Assembly: GCF_000369065.1 (NCBI RefSeq)
Contig: NZ_KB849804.1
Span: 299,303 to 363,302 of the forward strand
Source of the DNA: Acinetobacter haemolyticus CIP 64.3 = MTCC 9819
GTDB taxonomy: Bacteria; Pseudomonadota; Gammaproteobacteria; Pseudomonadales; Moraxellaceae
Direction of reading: 5' to 3'
DNA length: 64,000 nucleotides
The notes below the pieces were generated by a model. It did not search any database, was not told where the DNA came from, and saw only the letters and a list, made by a program, of their open reading frames with translations. Positions 8,992-19,178 of the stretch are shown here, one piece after another. A program made the translations under genes and the position numbers. Numbering within the stretch: the stretch's first letter is position 1; every line of letters begins with the position of its first letter.

Positions 8992-11169
8992 ATGACGACA
9001 CAAGCCTCTGGGTGGGCATCTGCATTTAAAGCATTTTTAGACCGCCGCGCTCTGATTATGTTATTTCTTGGTTTCTCCGCAGGGATACCAATTTTATTGA
9101 TTTTTTCAAGCTTATCTTTATGGCTAGGTGAGGCTGGAATCGATAAAACAGCAGTCACTTTTTTTAGTTGGGCGGCATTAGGTTATTCTTTTAAATTTGT
9201 ATGGGCGCCGTTGATCGATGAGCTACCTGTACCATTTCTAACCAGAACGCTTGGGCGTCGTCGAGCATGGTTATTAATTGCTCAGTGTTTGATTATCTGT
9301 GCGATTTGTATAATGGCATTTTCAGATCCTTCATTGGGTCGAAGTTATTTAGTACAAATGGCTGCTGGTGCAGTTTTATTGGGCTTTTCTGCTGCGACCC
9401 AAGATATCGTTATTGATGCTTATCGTATTGAACTAGCAGAAACTGAGATGCAAACCATTTTAGCATCAACTTATAATGCAGGTTATCGCATTGGGATGAT
9501 TGTCGCGGGTGCTGGAGCTTTATTCTTAGCTGCCTATTTGGGTACAGCAAAAGGTAATTATATATACGAAGCATGGAAATATACTTATTTGACCATGGCG
9601 GCTGTTATGGTCGTCGGGATTATTACCACACTGGTTGTTCGTGAACCGAAAGTTGATCGTGTCTATAAAGATTATAAGAAGACTGATTACTACCGCTTGG
9701 TATTGGTATTTTTTCTAGCAGTCACAACTTTTGTAGTGACGTATATTTACTCTGGTCATTTAACACAAGCATTGATTCAAGCAACCGCGATTAAAGATAC
9801 TGCCGCACTTTTTGGTTTAGAAGCACTGCGGTTTTTGACAGCGACAGCAACCGCTATTTTTATTGGCTTTAGTCTTGTTAAAATGGGTGTTGTAAATCAA
9901 GAAATGGCAAAAGAAACATGGGTCGCGCCTATTCTAGATTTCTTTAAGCGTTATGGTGTAAAACTCGCATTAGTTTTATTGCTGTTGATCGGCTTCTTCC
10001 GCGTATCCGATATTATTGCTGGTGTGATTTCCAATGTGTTCTATCAGGATCTGAATTTCAGTAAAGAGCAAATAGCGGAAGCCGTGAAAGTATATGGCGT
10101 ACTATTTAGTTTACTGGGTGGCTTTTTAGGCGGCTTGCTTGCACAACGGATGAACATTATGAAATTAATGTTTATCGGTGCGGTACTTGCAAGTTCGACA
10201 AATCTAATTTTTATTGGTTTAGTAAAATCTGGAAAGCCATTGGATCAGGTTCAGATTCAGGTTGGGCAACATTCTTATCAAGCGGAAACAGATGAAGTCG
10301 GTTATTGGAAAGTCCATGTGCCTACACAGGCACTCGTACAGGCGGATTCGGTGCAAGTAGCTGCACAATTCAAAAACCAAGCTGAATCTAAAATTCAACT
10401 AGAATTGCCATACTTAATCGCAACACAGCAGCCTCAAATTCAATTGCTACCGATTAGTCATGACGATCATCTTAACATCAATGAATTAAAGCAGAGTTTG
10501 GTGATTAAAGGACAGTTGGCAGGTATTGATGCCGATCAGTTAGATGTTGAACGACCTGTTGTATTGAAGTTAGATGGTCAAGAGTTCATCGCTAAAGTTG
10601 ATCAGTATGGCCTATTTAGTGGTGTGATCAGTGGGCAAATACTACAATCGTCAACCAGTAAAACGATCACTGCAATCGCAAATTTGAAAAATTCTGGCGA
10701 ACAAAGTTTCGTCGCAACGCGACAGTATTATGTTGAGTCAGCAACTCCTGTTGCGACAACTTTAGATGTTGATATTCAGCCAATTGCACCAATTAGTCCA
10801 GATGAGCAAGGTAATACAGAGCTATCAGGTAAAGTGATCAAGCAATACAGCTCGCTATGGCTATATTTCGCGATCATCGTGGATAATCTTGCGGCAGGTT
10901 TGGCTGGTGCTGCATTCATTGCATTTTTATCGAGTTTAACCAGTGTCTCTTTTACAGCGGTTCAATATGCTATTTTTAGCTCATTAATGACTTTAACCCC
11001 CAAATTATTAGGTGGTTATTCGGGTACGATGGTGAGCAATATGGGCTATCCGAATTTCTTTTTAATGACGACTTTAATTGGTATTCCGATTTTAATTTTA
11101 GTGGTTTGGGTCGCGAAATTATTACGTGATCATGAAAATCAAACAACACAACAGCAGACAGGTGAATAA
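8992..11169 (+). CDS. ampG: AmpG-like MFS permease with an inserted soluble domain
   Basis: 725 aa, clearly longer than the 430-550 aa typical of AmpG. Residues 1-410 and about 619-715 are multi-spanning membrane segments with AmpG-like motifs ([32 protein letters not shown]). Family role: proton-driven import of anhydromuropeptides for wall recycling and beta-lactamase signalling. Residues about 413-618 form one hydrophilic block that interrupts the membrane part. It holds two Ig-like units (GYWKVHVP and GLFSGVIS are equivalent strands) and is probably exposed outside the membrane. The stop is two bases before gloA, so the two genes are likely co-transcribed. Confidence 0.85.
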   Translation: MTTQASGWASAFKAFLDRRALIMLFLGFSAGIPILLIFSSLSLWLGEAGIDKTAVTFFSWAALGYSFKFVWAPLIDELPVPFLTRTLGRRRAWLLIAQCLIICAICIMAFSDPSLGRSYLVQMAAGAVLLGFSAATQDIVIDAYRIELAETEMQTILASTYNAGYRIGMIVAGAGALFLAAYLGTAKGNYIYEAWKYTYLTMAAVMVVGIITTLVVREPKVDRVYKDYKKTDYYRLVLVFFLAVTTFVVTYIYSGHLTQALIQATAIKDTAALFGLEALRFLTATATAIFIGFSLVKMGVVNQEMAKETWVAPILDFFKRYGVKLALVLLLLIGFFRVSDIIAGVISNVFYQDLNFSKEQIAEAVKVYGVLFSLLGGFLGGLLAQRMNIMKLMFIGAVLASSTNLIFIGLVKSGKPLDQVQIQVGQHSYQAETDEVGYWKVHVPTQALVQADSVQVAAQFKNQAESKIQLELPYLIATQQPQIQLLPISHDDHLNINELKQSLVIKGQLAGIDADQLDVERPVVLKLDGQEFIAKVDQYGLFSGVISGQILQSSTSKTITAIANLKNSGEQSFVATRQYYVESATPVATTLDVDIQPIAPISPDEQGNTELSGKVIKQYSSLWLYFAIIVDNLAAGLAGAAFIAFLSSLTSVSFTAVQYAIFSSLMTLTPKLLGGYSGTMVSNMGYPNFFLMTTLIGIPILILVVWVAKLLRDHENQTTQQQTGE

Positions 11170-11171
11170 CG

Positions 11172-11573
11172 ATGCGCATGTTACATACGATGTTACGAGT
11201 AGGTAATTTAGAACAATCTTTAAAGTTCTACACTGAGGTACTTGGTATGAAATTGCTACGTCAACGTGATTATGAAGAGGGGCGTTTTACCCTTGCTTTT
11301 GTTGGCTATGGTGATGAAGAAAATAATACCGTACTTGAGTTAACCCATAACTGGGATACCAGCAGTTATGATTTAGGCAATGGCTACGGTCATATTGCGA
11401 TTGGTGTAGAAGATGCTTACAAAGCATGTGAAGAGATCAAGGCGCGTGGTGGTAAAGTTGTGCGTGAAGCTGGACCAATGAAGGGCGGTGTAACGGTTAT
11501 CGCTTTTGTTGAAGACCCTGATGGTTATAAAATTGAACTCATTCAACAGGATCAAAATGCTCGTAATAACTAA
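11172..11573 (+). CDS. gloA: Lactoylglutathione lyase (glyoxalase I)
   Basis: 133 aa, standard length. It starts [17 protein letters not shown] and shows the GloA pattern [35 protein letters not shown] and a closing [14 protein letters not shown] with the expected metal-binding His and Glu residues. Converts the hemithioacetal of methylglyoxal and glutathione into S-lactoylglutathione in the cytosol. Starts two bases after the AmpG-like stop codon. Confidence 0.95.
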   Translation: MRMLHTMLRVGNLEQSLKFYTEVLGMKLLRQRDYEEGRFTLAFVGYGDEENNTVLELTHNWDTSSYDLGNGYGHIAIGVEDAYKACEEIKARGGKVVREAGPMKGGVTVIAFVEDPDGYKIELIQQDQNARNN

Positions 11574-11712
11574 TTTGAATTCATCTTAAGCTGAAGATTT
11601 CTCATTTAAAAGCGCTAGTATTATTTATATAGCCCAGTATGATGTGTCGATCAAATGGTCAACAATATCATATTGGGCTTTATCATAATTAATGGGTGAA
11701 TAGGAATAAGTT

Positions 11713-12681
11713 ATGTTCAAAATTTTGGCATTGGATCGCTTTACTCTTCTCTTGGTGGCGATGGTTGTACTTGCAACATTTTTACCCGTTTCAGGTCAAA
11801 TAGCATCTTATTTCAATATCCTAACCACAGTCGCTATCGCAATACTTTTCTTTTTACATGGTGCAAAATTATCACGCGAAGCTGTGATGGAGGGAATGCT
11901 ACATTGGAAAATGCATGCCTTGGTCTTTGCCTTTACCTTCTTAATTTTCCCTGTACTTGGTTTGATGGCTAAACCTGTTTTAGAACCATTATTGGGGCAA
12001 CAATTGTATTGGGGCTTTTTGTTTATGTGCTTCTTGCCATCAACAGTACAGTCTTCGATCGCCTTTACTTCAATGGCTAAAGGTAATGTTGCTGGTGCGG
12101 TGTGTAGTGCATCTTTTTCTAATATTATCGGGATGTTTATTACCCCGATTCTGGTTAGTTTTTTTATTCTAGGGCAGAGTCAACATGGTTTTGACCCTAC
12201 CAAATCAATTATACAAATTACCTTGCTATTATTAGTCCCATTTATTCTCGGGCAGATATTACGTCCTTATATTTTTCCATATATGGTCAAAGTGCCGAGT
12301 ATAGTTAAAGCATTTGATCAAGGGTCGATCTTAATGGTGGTCTATGGCGCATTTAGTAGTGCTGTCGTTGCAGGATTGTGGCAGCAGGTCAGTGGTATAA
12401 CTTTACTTTACCTTATCATTGCTTGCTCAGTGTTATTGACCATTGTGATGCTATTGGCTTTTTATGTCCCGAAATGGTTTGGATTTAATCGAGCTGATCA
12501 GGTTACGATTTTCTTTTGCAGTTCAAAGAAAACCTTGGCCAGTGGTGTGCCGATGGCGCAGATTTTATTTATTGGGCAACCATTGGGGATGATTGTTTTA
12601 CCGATCATGATTTTTCATCAGATCCAGTTAATGGTATGTGGTGTAATTGCAAATCGTTGGTCAAAATCAACACAAGAATAA
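11713..12681 (+). CDS. Bile acid:sodium symporter-like transporter (SBF-like)
   Basis: 322 aa, nearly all hydrophobic, with about ten predicted membrane segments. Motifs such as LFFLHGAKLS near the N-terminus, FLPSTVQSSIAFTS in the middle and FFCSSKKTLASGVPMAQ toward the end match the SBF-like branch of the BASS superfamily, inner-membrane sodium-coupled carriers of organic anions. The substrate cannot be read from the sequence. Own leader of about 140 bases after gloA. Confidence 0.85.
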   Translation: MFKILALDRFTLLLVAMVVLATFLPVSGQIASYFNILTTVAIAILFFLHGAKLSREAVMEGMLHWKMHALVFAFTFLIFPVLGLMAKPVLEPLLGQQLYWGFLFMCFLPSTVQSSIAFTSMAKGNVAGAVCSASFSNIIGMFITPILVSFFILGQSQHGFDPTKSIIQITLLLLVPFILGQILRPYIFPYMVKVPSIVKAFDQGSILMVVYGAFSSAVVAGLWQQVSGITLLYLIIACSVLLTIVMLLAFYVPKWFGFNRADQVTIFFCSSKKTLASGVPMAQILFIGQPLGMIVLPIMIFHQIQLMVCGVIANRWSKSTQE

Positions 12682-12705
12682 TTCGCTAAATTTGATTTAT
12701 TGGCG

Positions 12706-12711
12706 TATAAT
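12706..12711 (+). promoter_or_regulatory. Candidate -10 box upstream of rpmE
   Basis: A consensus TATAAT lies 170 bases upstream of rpmE, implying a leader of roughly 160 bases. No good -35 is seen at 17 bp. The long leader could host autogenous control, as is common for ribosomal-protein genes, but no fold was worked out. Confidence 0.4.
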
Positions 12712-12880
12712 ACTCGCCACTTGTTGGCTTTGCTCTGACTTTTAGGGTCTCGGTGGGTCAAAAGAAATGGTCTGTTGTCGTGTTGGTCTGCAAGTTTAGA
12801 ACACTTTGCCTTCCTCATATTTTGAGAGTGATCAATTGCGATAACAGCTTAAGCCTTTCTTACTATTAGGAGCATCGAGC

Positions 12881-13105
12881 ATGCGCGCCGATATTCATCC
12901 AAAATACGAAACTTTAGTTGCTACTTGTTCATGTGGTAACGTTATCGAAACTAAATCTGCTTTAGGTAAAGAAACACTTTATCTAGATGTATGTTCTGCT
13001 TGCCACCCATTTTACACTGGTAAACAAAAGAATGTGGATACTGGCGGTCGTATCGACAAATTCAAACAACGTTTTTCTGGTATGTCACGTTCTATCAAAC
13101 GTTAA
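12881..13105 (+). CDS. rpmE: 50S ribosomal protein L31, zinc-binding type
   Basis: 74 aa. It begins [20 protein letters not shown] and contains the CxC...CxxC zinc set (C16, C18, C37, C40), marking the C+ form rather than the zinc-independent paralogue. AGGAG lies upstream of the start. A perfect terminator follows within 12 bases. Confidence 0.96.
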   Translation: MRADIHPKYETLVATCSCGNVIETKSALGKETLYLDVCSACHPFYTGKQKNVDTGGRIDKFKQRFSGMSRSIKR

Positions 13106-13116
13106 TATCAAAAAAC

Positions 13117-13145
13117 AAAAAACGGGCTTTATGCCCGTTTTTTTA
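13117..13145 (+). terminator. Rho-independent terminator after rpmE
   Basis: AACGGGC-TTTAT-GCCCGTT followed by TTTTTTT, just past the rpmE stop. Confidence 0.9.
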
Positions 13146-13214
13146 TGCCTACTGAGTTCCTCACCCATTTAATAAATGATGAGGAACATTTCAAGTTGTG
13201 TAGAGAAGGATTTT

Positions 13215-15308
13215 CTATTGATCTTGCACATCTGTTAGACGATCGAGTTTTTTCTGGAAGTAATTTCCTTGCAGAAAGCGTGTTTCAACATTCCAAGCAT
13301 TGGCAAATAAATTCATATCGTTCAATTCGGTCAAGAATATTTCAATTGGTTTCTGTGCAATGAAATGTAGAACTTTCTCTTGTAAGTTGGCCATATCTTT
13401 CTCAGAAGAAAGCATCTTTGAAAGGTTGGGATGAAAACTAATATATTGCGTATCGATTTGCTGTAGGATCGTGTCGCTATAAAGAGAATTACCAAAACCA
13501 CGAATAGCAACTTCAGCACCATGTTGACGTAACAATGCGATTTGAGGTTGAGCTTGAGATAGATTTTGTTGGAGTGCTTGTTCGGAGAATTGTAAGATAA
13601 TTGGATGAGCCTGTTTGCTACCAATGATCGTGAGTAGCTTTGCAACCAGTTCAGGTAACTTCTTATCATTCAGCAAAATGTGATGATTTAGATTAATAAT
13701 CAATTTTGCTTTTGGATATTGCGTAATGAAGTTATGCAGCTGTTTACACGCTTCGACTAAGATCCAACGATCCAATTGAACTGATAACTCAGGATCATCT
13801 TTTAAATCTGAAAGATCACTGATTTCTTGCCATTGGTTATTATGTATAAAGCCGCTAGAAACTTCATAAGTGTGCGTATATTGATCCTGTTTATCATAGG
13901 TTTGCTGATATTTTAAATGGATATCACCTGCTTCCAGTTTTTGTTTCAGATCTTGTAATAAACTCAACTGAACTTGCTTTGGAATGTGTTCCGTGGTTAT
14001 ACCAATATTGGCATCAATTTTTGGCGTATTGATGACTGGCAGTGATTTTAGGAATGCCTTAGAAATAATTTGCTCAAAATGAGCTTCATCAGGAATTTGC
14101 TTGTTAAGTTCGCAATAGCCTAATTTTAGATGTAATGGAAATGTAGATTGTTCAGTTGCGAGGAGTTGGGGTTTTTGTAGGTTGTTCAGACTGATCAATA
14201 ATGAGTTTAAAACTGCTTTTGATTCAGCTTGAAATAAGCCCGCATAGACACCTGTATCTATTTGATAGACAGGGGCGTTGACCTGCTCTTTAATAAAGTT
14301 AGGAATGCTAGAAAAATATGCTTTTGCGCCCCGCCAGTCTTTTTGAAACACCTCATTTGGAAAGTTATTCAAGCTAAATAAAACCAAGGCATTGTCATTG
14401 GCTGGATGATTCAGCATCTGGCGATTAATTTGTTGTAATGCATTAAATAAGTTTGAACTTTTCTCTGTGCTATTCGATGCGGTATTGGCAACGATTGCAG
14501 GTTGATTAGCAGTTCCACATTCAATATTGAGTTGTATTTCATCTTCGTTGCCTGAAGGTAAGAATTCAACTTGTAATGGATTGTTTTGAATCGTTGGATT
14601 TTGAGTACGAAGTTCAAAACGTGCTTGATCAAATTGACCTTGTGAAATCTTTTTAAATCGTAATTTAAACTGGGCTAGGTCTTCTGGTTGTAATACATCA
14701 AGAATGGGTAGACCAACCAGATCATCTGCCCTTTCAAAACCAAAAAGATTCGCATATTCAGCATTTACACTGATATGTATGCCTTCTTGAAGCATGGCTA
14801 CAGCTTTATGGCTTTCAGCGACAAGTGATTGCGCTTGTGTTTGAGCTGCTTCTAGTTCGCTGAGTAAGCGATGTTCACCTTGAACCAAGCGACTGTAAGA
14901 AAGTGCTCGAACAATATGGATATAAAACTTTTCAGATGATTCTAGATTTAATACGTCATAAATTCCTTTATGAATATAGGACTGATATTGATCTGCTTTG
15001 AAATCTTCGGGTTCAAGTAATAAAACTGGGAGGCTCGGTTGAGTCGAAGCTTGAATAAGAGAGAGGGTTTGTTCAATTTTTAAATCGTAAGCACGTCCAA
15101 AAATCACAATATCCCAAGGTAAATTCAACTGCTTTTCAAATGTTTTTAGATCATCTAATAAAGTCGCTTGAACTTGATGATCTTGAGCCGAAAATAAAGC
15201 TAAAATTTGATTATAACGTAATTGGTTATCATCAATAATTAATAAGCGTGTTTCAGTCCGTTTTAGTTTTTTAGAGAGTAAAGAATTTCTCACTTTAATG
15301 CTTCCCAT
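13215..15308 (-). CDS. FimX-like protein: receiver-PAS-degenerate GGDEF/EAL
   Basis: 697 aa. N-terminal receiver-like domain (RLLIIDDNQLRYNQI, residues about 20-130), a PAS domain (GIHISVNAEYANLFGFERADDLVG, about 175-250), a degenerate cyclase-like middle, and a C-terminal EAL fold (about 450-690). The EAL signature is replaced by YEVSSG and other catalytic acids look lost, so it is more likely a c-di-GMP sensor than a phosphodiesterase. This layout matches Pseudomonas FimX, which controls type IV pilus assembly. The start overlaps the PilZ-like gene by 19 bases, so the two are probably one c-di-GMP/pilus operon. Assignment to FimX is inferred from architecture. Confidence 0.75.
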   Translation of the reverse strand: MGSIKVRNSLLSKKLKRTETRLLIIDDNQLRYNQILALFSAQDHQVQATLLDDLKTFEKQLNLPWDIVIFGRAYDLKIEQTLSLIQASTQPSLPVLLLEPEDFKADQYQSYIHKGIYDVLNLESSEKFYIHIVRALSYSRLVQGEHRLLSELEAAQTQAQSLVAESHKAVAMLQEGIHISVNAEYANLFGFERADDLVGLPILDVLQPEDLAQFKLRFKKISQGQFDQARFELRTQNPTIQNNPLQVEFLPSGNEDEIQLNIECGTANQPAIVANTASNSTEKSSNLFNALQQINRQMLNHPANDNALVLFSLNNFPNEVFQKDWRGAKAYFSSIPNFIKEQVNAPVYQIDTGVYAGLFQAESKAVLNSLLISLNNLQKPQLLATEQSTFPLHLKLGYCELNKQIPDEAHFEQIISKAFLKSLPVINTPKIDANIGITTEHIPKQVQLSLLQDLKQKLEAGDIHLKYQQTYDKQDQYTHTYEVSSGFIHNNQWQEISDLSDLKDDPELSVQLDRWILVEACKQLHNFITQYPKAKLIINLNHHILLNDKKLPELVAKLLTIIGSKQAHPIILQFSEQALQQNLSQAQPQIALLRQHGAEVAIRGFGNSLYSDTILQQIDTQYISFHPNLSKMLSSEKDMANLQEKVLHFIAQKPIEIFLTELNDMNLFANAWNVETRFLQGNYFQKKLDRLTDVQDQ

Positions 15309-17044
15309 AAATCTTGATCAATTTTGTCCATATTTCTTTGTGCCATAAATTTGCGAAGAACCGGTTGTTCTTCGTCATTCAGTAGTTCAAAGTCAAATTG
15401 AACAAAACTTTGGGTGATTAATTGTGCGTTTAATAGATACACTTTTACTTCCTCTTTCCCCAATCTTAAATGAACAGCTTGGTGTTCTCGAAAAATTTGT
15501 GAACCTGGTAATATTAAAGTCGTTTTGGTTTCATCCAAATTTTGATTTTTTAATAAAAGCGCTGGGTGATAATTACTAATATGTCGATCTGCTTGAATAC
15601 GAACAGCACAAGGGAAAATCTCTTGTGCTAAAACCTCTAAACCGAGTTCCAAGCTTTTCTCGGTCGATTGTTTCAGCCAACGAATCACACCACCGCGCCA
15701 ATGCCCATGTGATGTTTCTTTAACTAAGATGTATTCTCCTGTTCTTAAATTTTTAGGGGCTTCACCTGACCATTTAATACGATAACCGTTGACACTAATA
15801 TCGAGTATATCGGCTTGATGAACGGTTTTACTTTCGCGGTTTAAGCGTTGAATCGCAGACTCTTGATTTTCAGTTGTATTTTTCTTATCCCAAGAAGACA
15901 TAAAGCGTGATTCATTTTGTAAATTATAGCTATGCTCTAAGAATAAAGTTTCAGCAAAGTTTTTTGCTTTTGATAAATAAAAATGTGCGGTGAGCAAACC
16001 AAAACAAATGTGTAGCTGAGCATTGTATTCATAACGTTCATGGCGACGTTCGGCAATGGTTCCTAAAATAGTTTGCACATGAAATTTTAAAGCAGGTGTT
16101 AAATAAATTTTCTCGTTTTTAGAGACATATTCAGGGTTTTTATGCAGTGTAGCGGTAACATGATCTAATAAAGAATGTGTGCTGATAAAAACATTAGGCA
16201 AAAAGCCAGAACTTTGTTTCTTATTATAAATGGGTGGGTGATCTTTACTGGTATCAATCACATATTTGGTTAACTCAGTTTCTTTAGAGAGAACTTGAAC
16301 CATTTTTGCCCAATCAAAGCTACATTGGAATAAAGCTTGTATTTCAGATTGACGAATTTGATTGGTGTTGAAAATATCCATCAGAATCAATTGAGCATAA
16401 GCCTGAGATATTGTACTCAAGGGATTAGGTGTGCCTAAAACTTGCTCCAAATTACTATGATGGTATTTGTGTGTAACGGCGGCATCGTAAAGTTGATGAG
16501 CGATTAACCATTGTCCTGCAACAGGTTCACTATAGAGCATATGCTGTTGATACAATAATTGAGTCAACTGTTGTAATGCTTGGAAGGTCGCAAGTGTACG
16601 CGCAGTTTGTAAGTTCTTCTTTTGACTCAATGCAAAAATCGAAAATTTTTGCTGATCAAGTTGGTCATTACTGCGACGGACAATATTGATATAAACTGCT
16701 GCGAAGTAGCATCTTAACAACATCGCAAGCTCAATTATGTGTTCATTTCGATCAGAACTAATCACACCTTGATTGAAAAAGTTTTTCTCTAAACTGCCTA
16801 GAACATTTTCAATTGTTGGATGTAATACTTGAACCAAGTCAAAACGTAAAGTTTCAGAGCACTCTAACTCACTGAGTTCTAATAATGCGGCAAATAGGGC
16901 TTTTGATGTATCACCCAATTGCATAATCGATAGATTAGAAATCCACTCATTTAAACTTTTGGTATTTGTGTCACAAAAGCTGAGTTTGTCCCGTCTTAAG
17001 ACAGTTGGAATTTGAAAAATATCCGAAAAAGCATTATTCATCAT
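15290..17044 (-). CDS. PilZ-like domain protein, putative c-di-GMP effector
   Basis: 584 aa from the ATG at 17044 (protein MMNNAFSDIFQIP); the frame is open to 17107, but that would run deep into epmB. The first 400 residues are helical and I do not recognise them. Around residues 415-510 there is a PilZ-like beta-barrel (DILDISVNGYRIKWSG, RTGEYILVKE, GVIRWLKQSTEKSLELGLEVL) with D/NxSxxG-type residues. Its place between epmB and a FimX-like gene suggests that it acts with the latter. Function beyond nucleotide binding is inference. Confidence 0.65.
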   Translation of the reverse strand: MMNNAFSDIFQIPTVLRRDKLSFCDTNTKSLNEWISNLSIMQLGDTSKALFAALLELSELECSETLRFDLVQVLHPTIENVLGSLEKNFFNQGVISSDRNEHIIELAMLLRCYFAAVYINIVRRSNDQLDQQKFSIFALSQKKNLQTARTLATFQALQQLTQLLYQQHMLYSEPVAGQWLIAHQLYDAAVTHKYHHSNLEQVLGTPNPLSTISQAYAQLILMDIFNTNQIRQSEIQALFQCSFDWAKMVQVLSKETELTKYVIDTSKDHPPIYNKKQSSGFLPNVFISTHSLLDHVTATLHKNPEYVSKNEKIYLTPALKFHVQTILGTIAERRHERYEYNAQLHICFGLLTAHFYLSKAKNFAETLFLEHSYNLQNESRFMSSWDKKNTTENQESAIQRLNRESKTVHQADILDISVNGYRIKWSGEAPKNLRTGEYILVKETSHGHWRGGVIRWLKQSTEKSLELGLEVLAQEIFPCAVRIQADRHISNYHPALLLKNQNLDETKTTLILPGSQIFREHQAVHLRLGKEEVKVYLLNAQLITQSFVQFDFELLNDEEQPVLRKFMAQRNMDKIDQDLWEALK

Positions 17045-17057
17045 TGTGTTATCAATC

Positions 17058-18074
17058 TCAGAACGTTTGAACCCCAAAAAGCGGTGTTTTATTTTTTTCG
17101 CCCGCAATTTCCCTCACAAGTTTAGGCACTAAATAGCCTGGCAAACTTGCTAATACATCACTGTATATATGGTCTATCTCTGAAGACCTTAGATCAAAAT
17201 GTTGAGCACCTTTTACTTTATCCAAAACATGTAAGTAATAAGGCATTACTCGTGCATCAAATAAACGGTTACTCAACTCAGTCAAAGTTTTTGCAGAATC
17301 ATTCACACCTTTGAGCAAAACCGCCTGATTTAGCACGGTAATGTGATGTAATGATAACTGTAATAACTTAGAGCAGGTGAAATCATCAAGCTCAGCTGCG
17401 TGATTTGAGTGTACCACTACTATAATGCGTAGCCTACTGTTTTCTAATATAGAAATCAGCTCTTCATCGACGCGGTTTGGAATAACAATGGGAACACGTG
17501 AATGAATTCTCAATATCTTAATTTGAGGGAGAGATGCTAGGCGTTCTAACCATAATGAAATTTTTCGATTGTTCAGCGTCAGTGGATCGCCACCACTTAA
17601 AATTACCTCATTGATGAGAGGATTTTGTTCAATATAGTGCTTTATATTTTCCCAATCATCGTTTTTCGGTAAGTTTTCTTGGTAGGGGAAATGACGACGA
17701 AAACAATAGCGACAATGAATCGCACATGCACCTGTTAATGTTAGTAAAAACCGAGATTGGTATTTATGCAAAACACCAGCCATTTGATTGGCTGCTTCTT
17801 CGCCTAAAGGGTCGGTTACAAACTCGGGATGTTCTTCCAGTTCAAGATGATGCGGTAGAACTTGTAGTAATAGGGGATCAAGTGGATCACCAATGCTCAT
17901 TTTTCCGACGAATGCACGTGGGACACGCAATTTAAACTGTTCAGAGGCGAGGATTGCCCCTGATAATAGTTGATCGGTAGATAACTTAAGCAGATTTAAC
18001 AGCTCTAAAGGATCAGTAATTAGGTCACTGAGTTGTGATTGCCAGTTTTGCTCTTGATGTAAATAGTTTATCAT
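17058..18074 (-). CDS. epmB: EF-P (R)-beta-lysylation protein EpmB (radical SAM)
   Basis: 338 aa, the usual size. The radical-SAM cluster motif CxxxCxxC is visible in CAIHCRYCFRRHFPYQ (around residue 116), followed by VILSGGDPLTLNN. The family isomerises (S)-alpha-lysine to (R)-beta-lysine for modification of elongation factor P. It is divergent from efp, its substrate gene, an arrangement seen in many gammaproteobacteria, but here the shared intergenic region holds an inserted MITE-like element whose left end is only 51 bp from this start. Confidence 0.93.
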   Translation of the reverse strand: MINYLHQEQNWQSQLSDLITDPLELLNLLKLSTDQLLSGAILASEQFKLRVPRAFVGKMSIGDPLDPLLLQVLPHHLELEEHPEFVTDPLGEEAANQMAGVLHKYQSRFLLTLTGACAIHCRYCFRRHFPYQENLPKNDDWENIKHYIEQNPLINEVILSGGDPLTLNNRKISLWLERLASLPQIKILRIHSRVPIVIPNRVDEELISILENSRLRIIVVVHSNHAAELDDFTCSKLLQLSLHHITVLNQAVLLKGVNDSAKTLTELSNRLFDARVMPYYLHVLDKVKGAQHFDLRSSEIDHIYSDVLASLPGYLVPKLVREIAGEKNKTPLFGVQTF

Positions 18075-18125
18075 GCCATACGTTAAAATAGTGTTAGCCG
18101 CAGCTGTTTGCTTAGTCTAGCATTG

Positions 18126-18391
18126 GGGCTTGTTTAACGTTCATATATGAATTGCGTTATCGGTTAAAATTTAATCATGCGAGGCGTGAAACGCAGGGAA
18201 TGGCTATTCCCTTGCCAAGTTTCATAACGAAGTATGAGGAAGTTTTAGCCATAACCCTACGGGACAGGGAGACTTTTTGTCGCTACTGCGTTATGTATGG
18301 TTCATTTAGAATAACTAAATTTCACCATCCATGCCTTGTATCGTTGAAAAATCTCCTCTGTCGCAACCAAATATGAACGTTAAACAAGCCC
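18126..18391. mobile_element. MITE-like element with perfect 21-bp terminal inverted repeats
   Basis: The ends at 18126-18146 and 18371-18391 are exact 21-base inverted repeats, beginning GGGCTTGTTTAACGTTC on the left. The 266-bp interior has no convincing gene, a small internal palindrome (GGGAAT/ATTCCC at 18196-18211), and short AT-rich stretches. No target-site duplication is obvious. It lies in the epmB/efp divergent promoter region, 51 bp from epmB and 36 bp from efp. Called a MITE from size, repeats and lack of a transposase; the parental IS family is not identified. Confidence 0.7.
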
Positions 18392-18427
18392 ATAAGATTT
18401 GATTTTTAAGTTTGGAGTGCGCCTTTC

Positions 18428-18997
18428 ATGGCCTATTATTCTACAAATGATTTTAAAGCTGGCCTTAAGGTTATGCTTGATGGAAACCCATGTTCAATCA
18501 TGGAAAATGAATATGTAAAACCAGGTAAGGGTCAGGCATTTAACCGCGTAAAATTGCGTAACCTTCGCTCTGGTAAAGTATTAGAAAAAACTTTTAAATC
18601 AGGTGATTCTTTAGAAGCTGCTGATATTGTAGAAGTTGAAATGGATTACCTTTACAACGATGGTGAAATGTGGAACTTCATGGATCCTGTCACTTTCGAG
18701 CAAATCGCTGCTGATAAAACAGCGATGGGTGATGCTGCGAAATGGTTAAAAGATGATTCAAATGAAAAATGTACAATTATGTTGTTCAACGGTGTACCTT
18801 TAACGGTTAGCCCACCAAACTTCGTTGTGCTTAAAATCGTTGAAACTGATCCGGGTGTGCGTGGTGATACTTCAGGCGGTGGCGGTAAGCCTGCGAAACT
18901 TGAAACAGGTGCAGTTGTACGTGTTCCATTATTCGTACAACAAGAAGAAAGCGTTCGCGTAGACACTCGTACTGGTGATTATTTAGAACGTGCATAA
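18428..18997 (+). CDS. efp: Translation elongation factor P
   Basis: 189 aa, full length, three beta-barrel domains. The conserved loop [15 protein letters not shown] carries the Lys that EpmA/EpmB would beta-lysylate; the C-terminal signature [12 protein letters not shown] is intact. Role: relieves ribosome stalling at polyproline. Because the MITE-like element ends 36 bp upstream, its promoter must lie inside or across the element end. Confidence 0.97.
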   Translation: MAYYSTNDFKAGLKVMLDGNPCSIMENEYVKPGKGQAFNRVKLRNLRSGKVLEKTFKSGDSLEAADIVEVEMDYLYNDGEMWNFMDPVTFEQIAADKTAMGDAAKWLKDDSNEKCTIMLFNGVPLTVSPPNFVVLKIVETDPGVRGDTSGGGGKPAKLETGAVVRVPLFVQQEESVRVDTRTGDYLERA

Positions 18998-19021
18998 TTG
19001 ATTCTAAATATGCGATGATCG

Positions 19022-19051
19022 AAAGGGATGATAAAAATCATCCCTTTTTTT
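19022..19051 (+). terminator. Rho-independent terminator after efp
   Basis: AAAGGGATGAT-AAAA-ATCATCCCTTT followed by TTTT. Confidence 0.9.
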
Positions 19052-19178
19052 ATGCCAAAGTATTAGATAAATCAACTTTTAAAAACGATAAACTTACGAA
19101 GATATTTCCGAAGAGAAAATATAGGTATGGAAAGCCATGTAACAGCTAACGAAAAGTTATGTATTTGAGAGGTTCTGA

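Noticed and set aside
18152..18376. 74-aa reading frame inside the MITE-like element
   Set aside because: No ribosome site, no recognisable protein pattern, fully inside a short inverted-repeat element.
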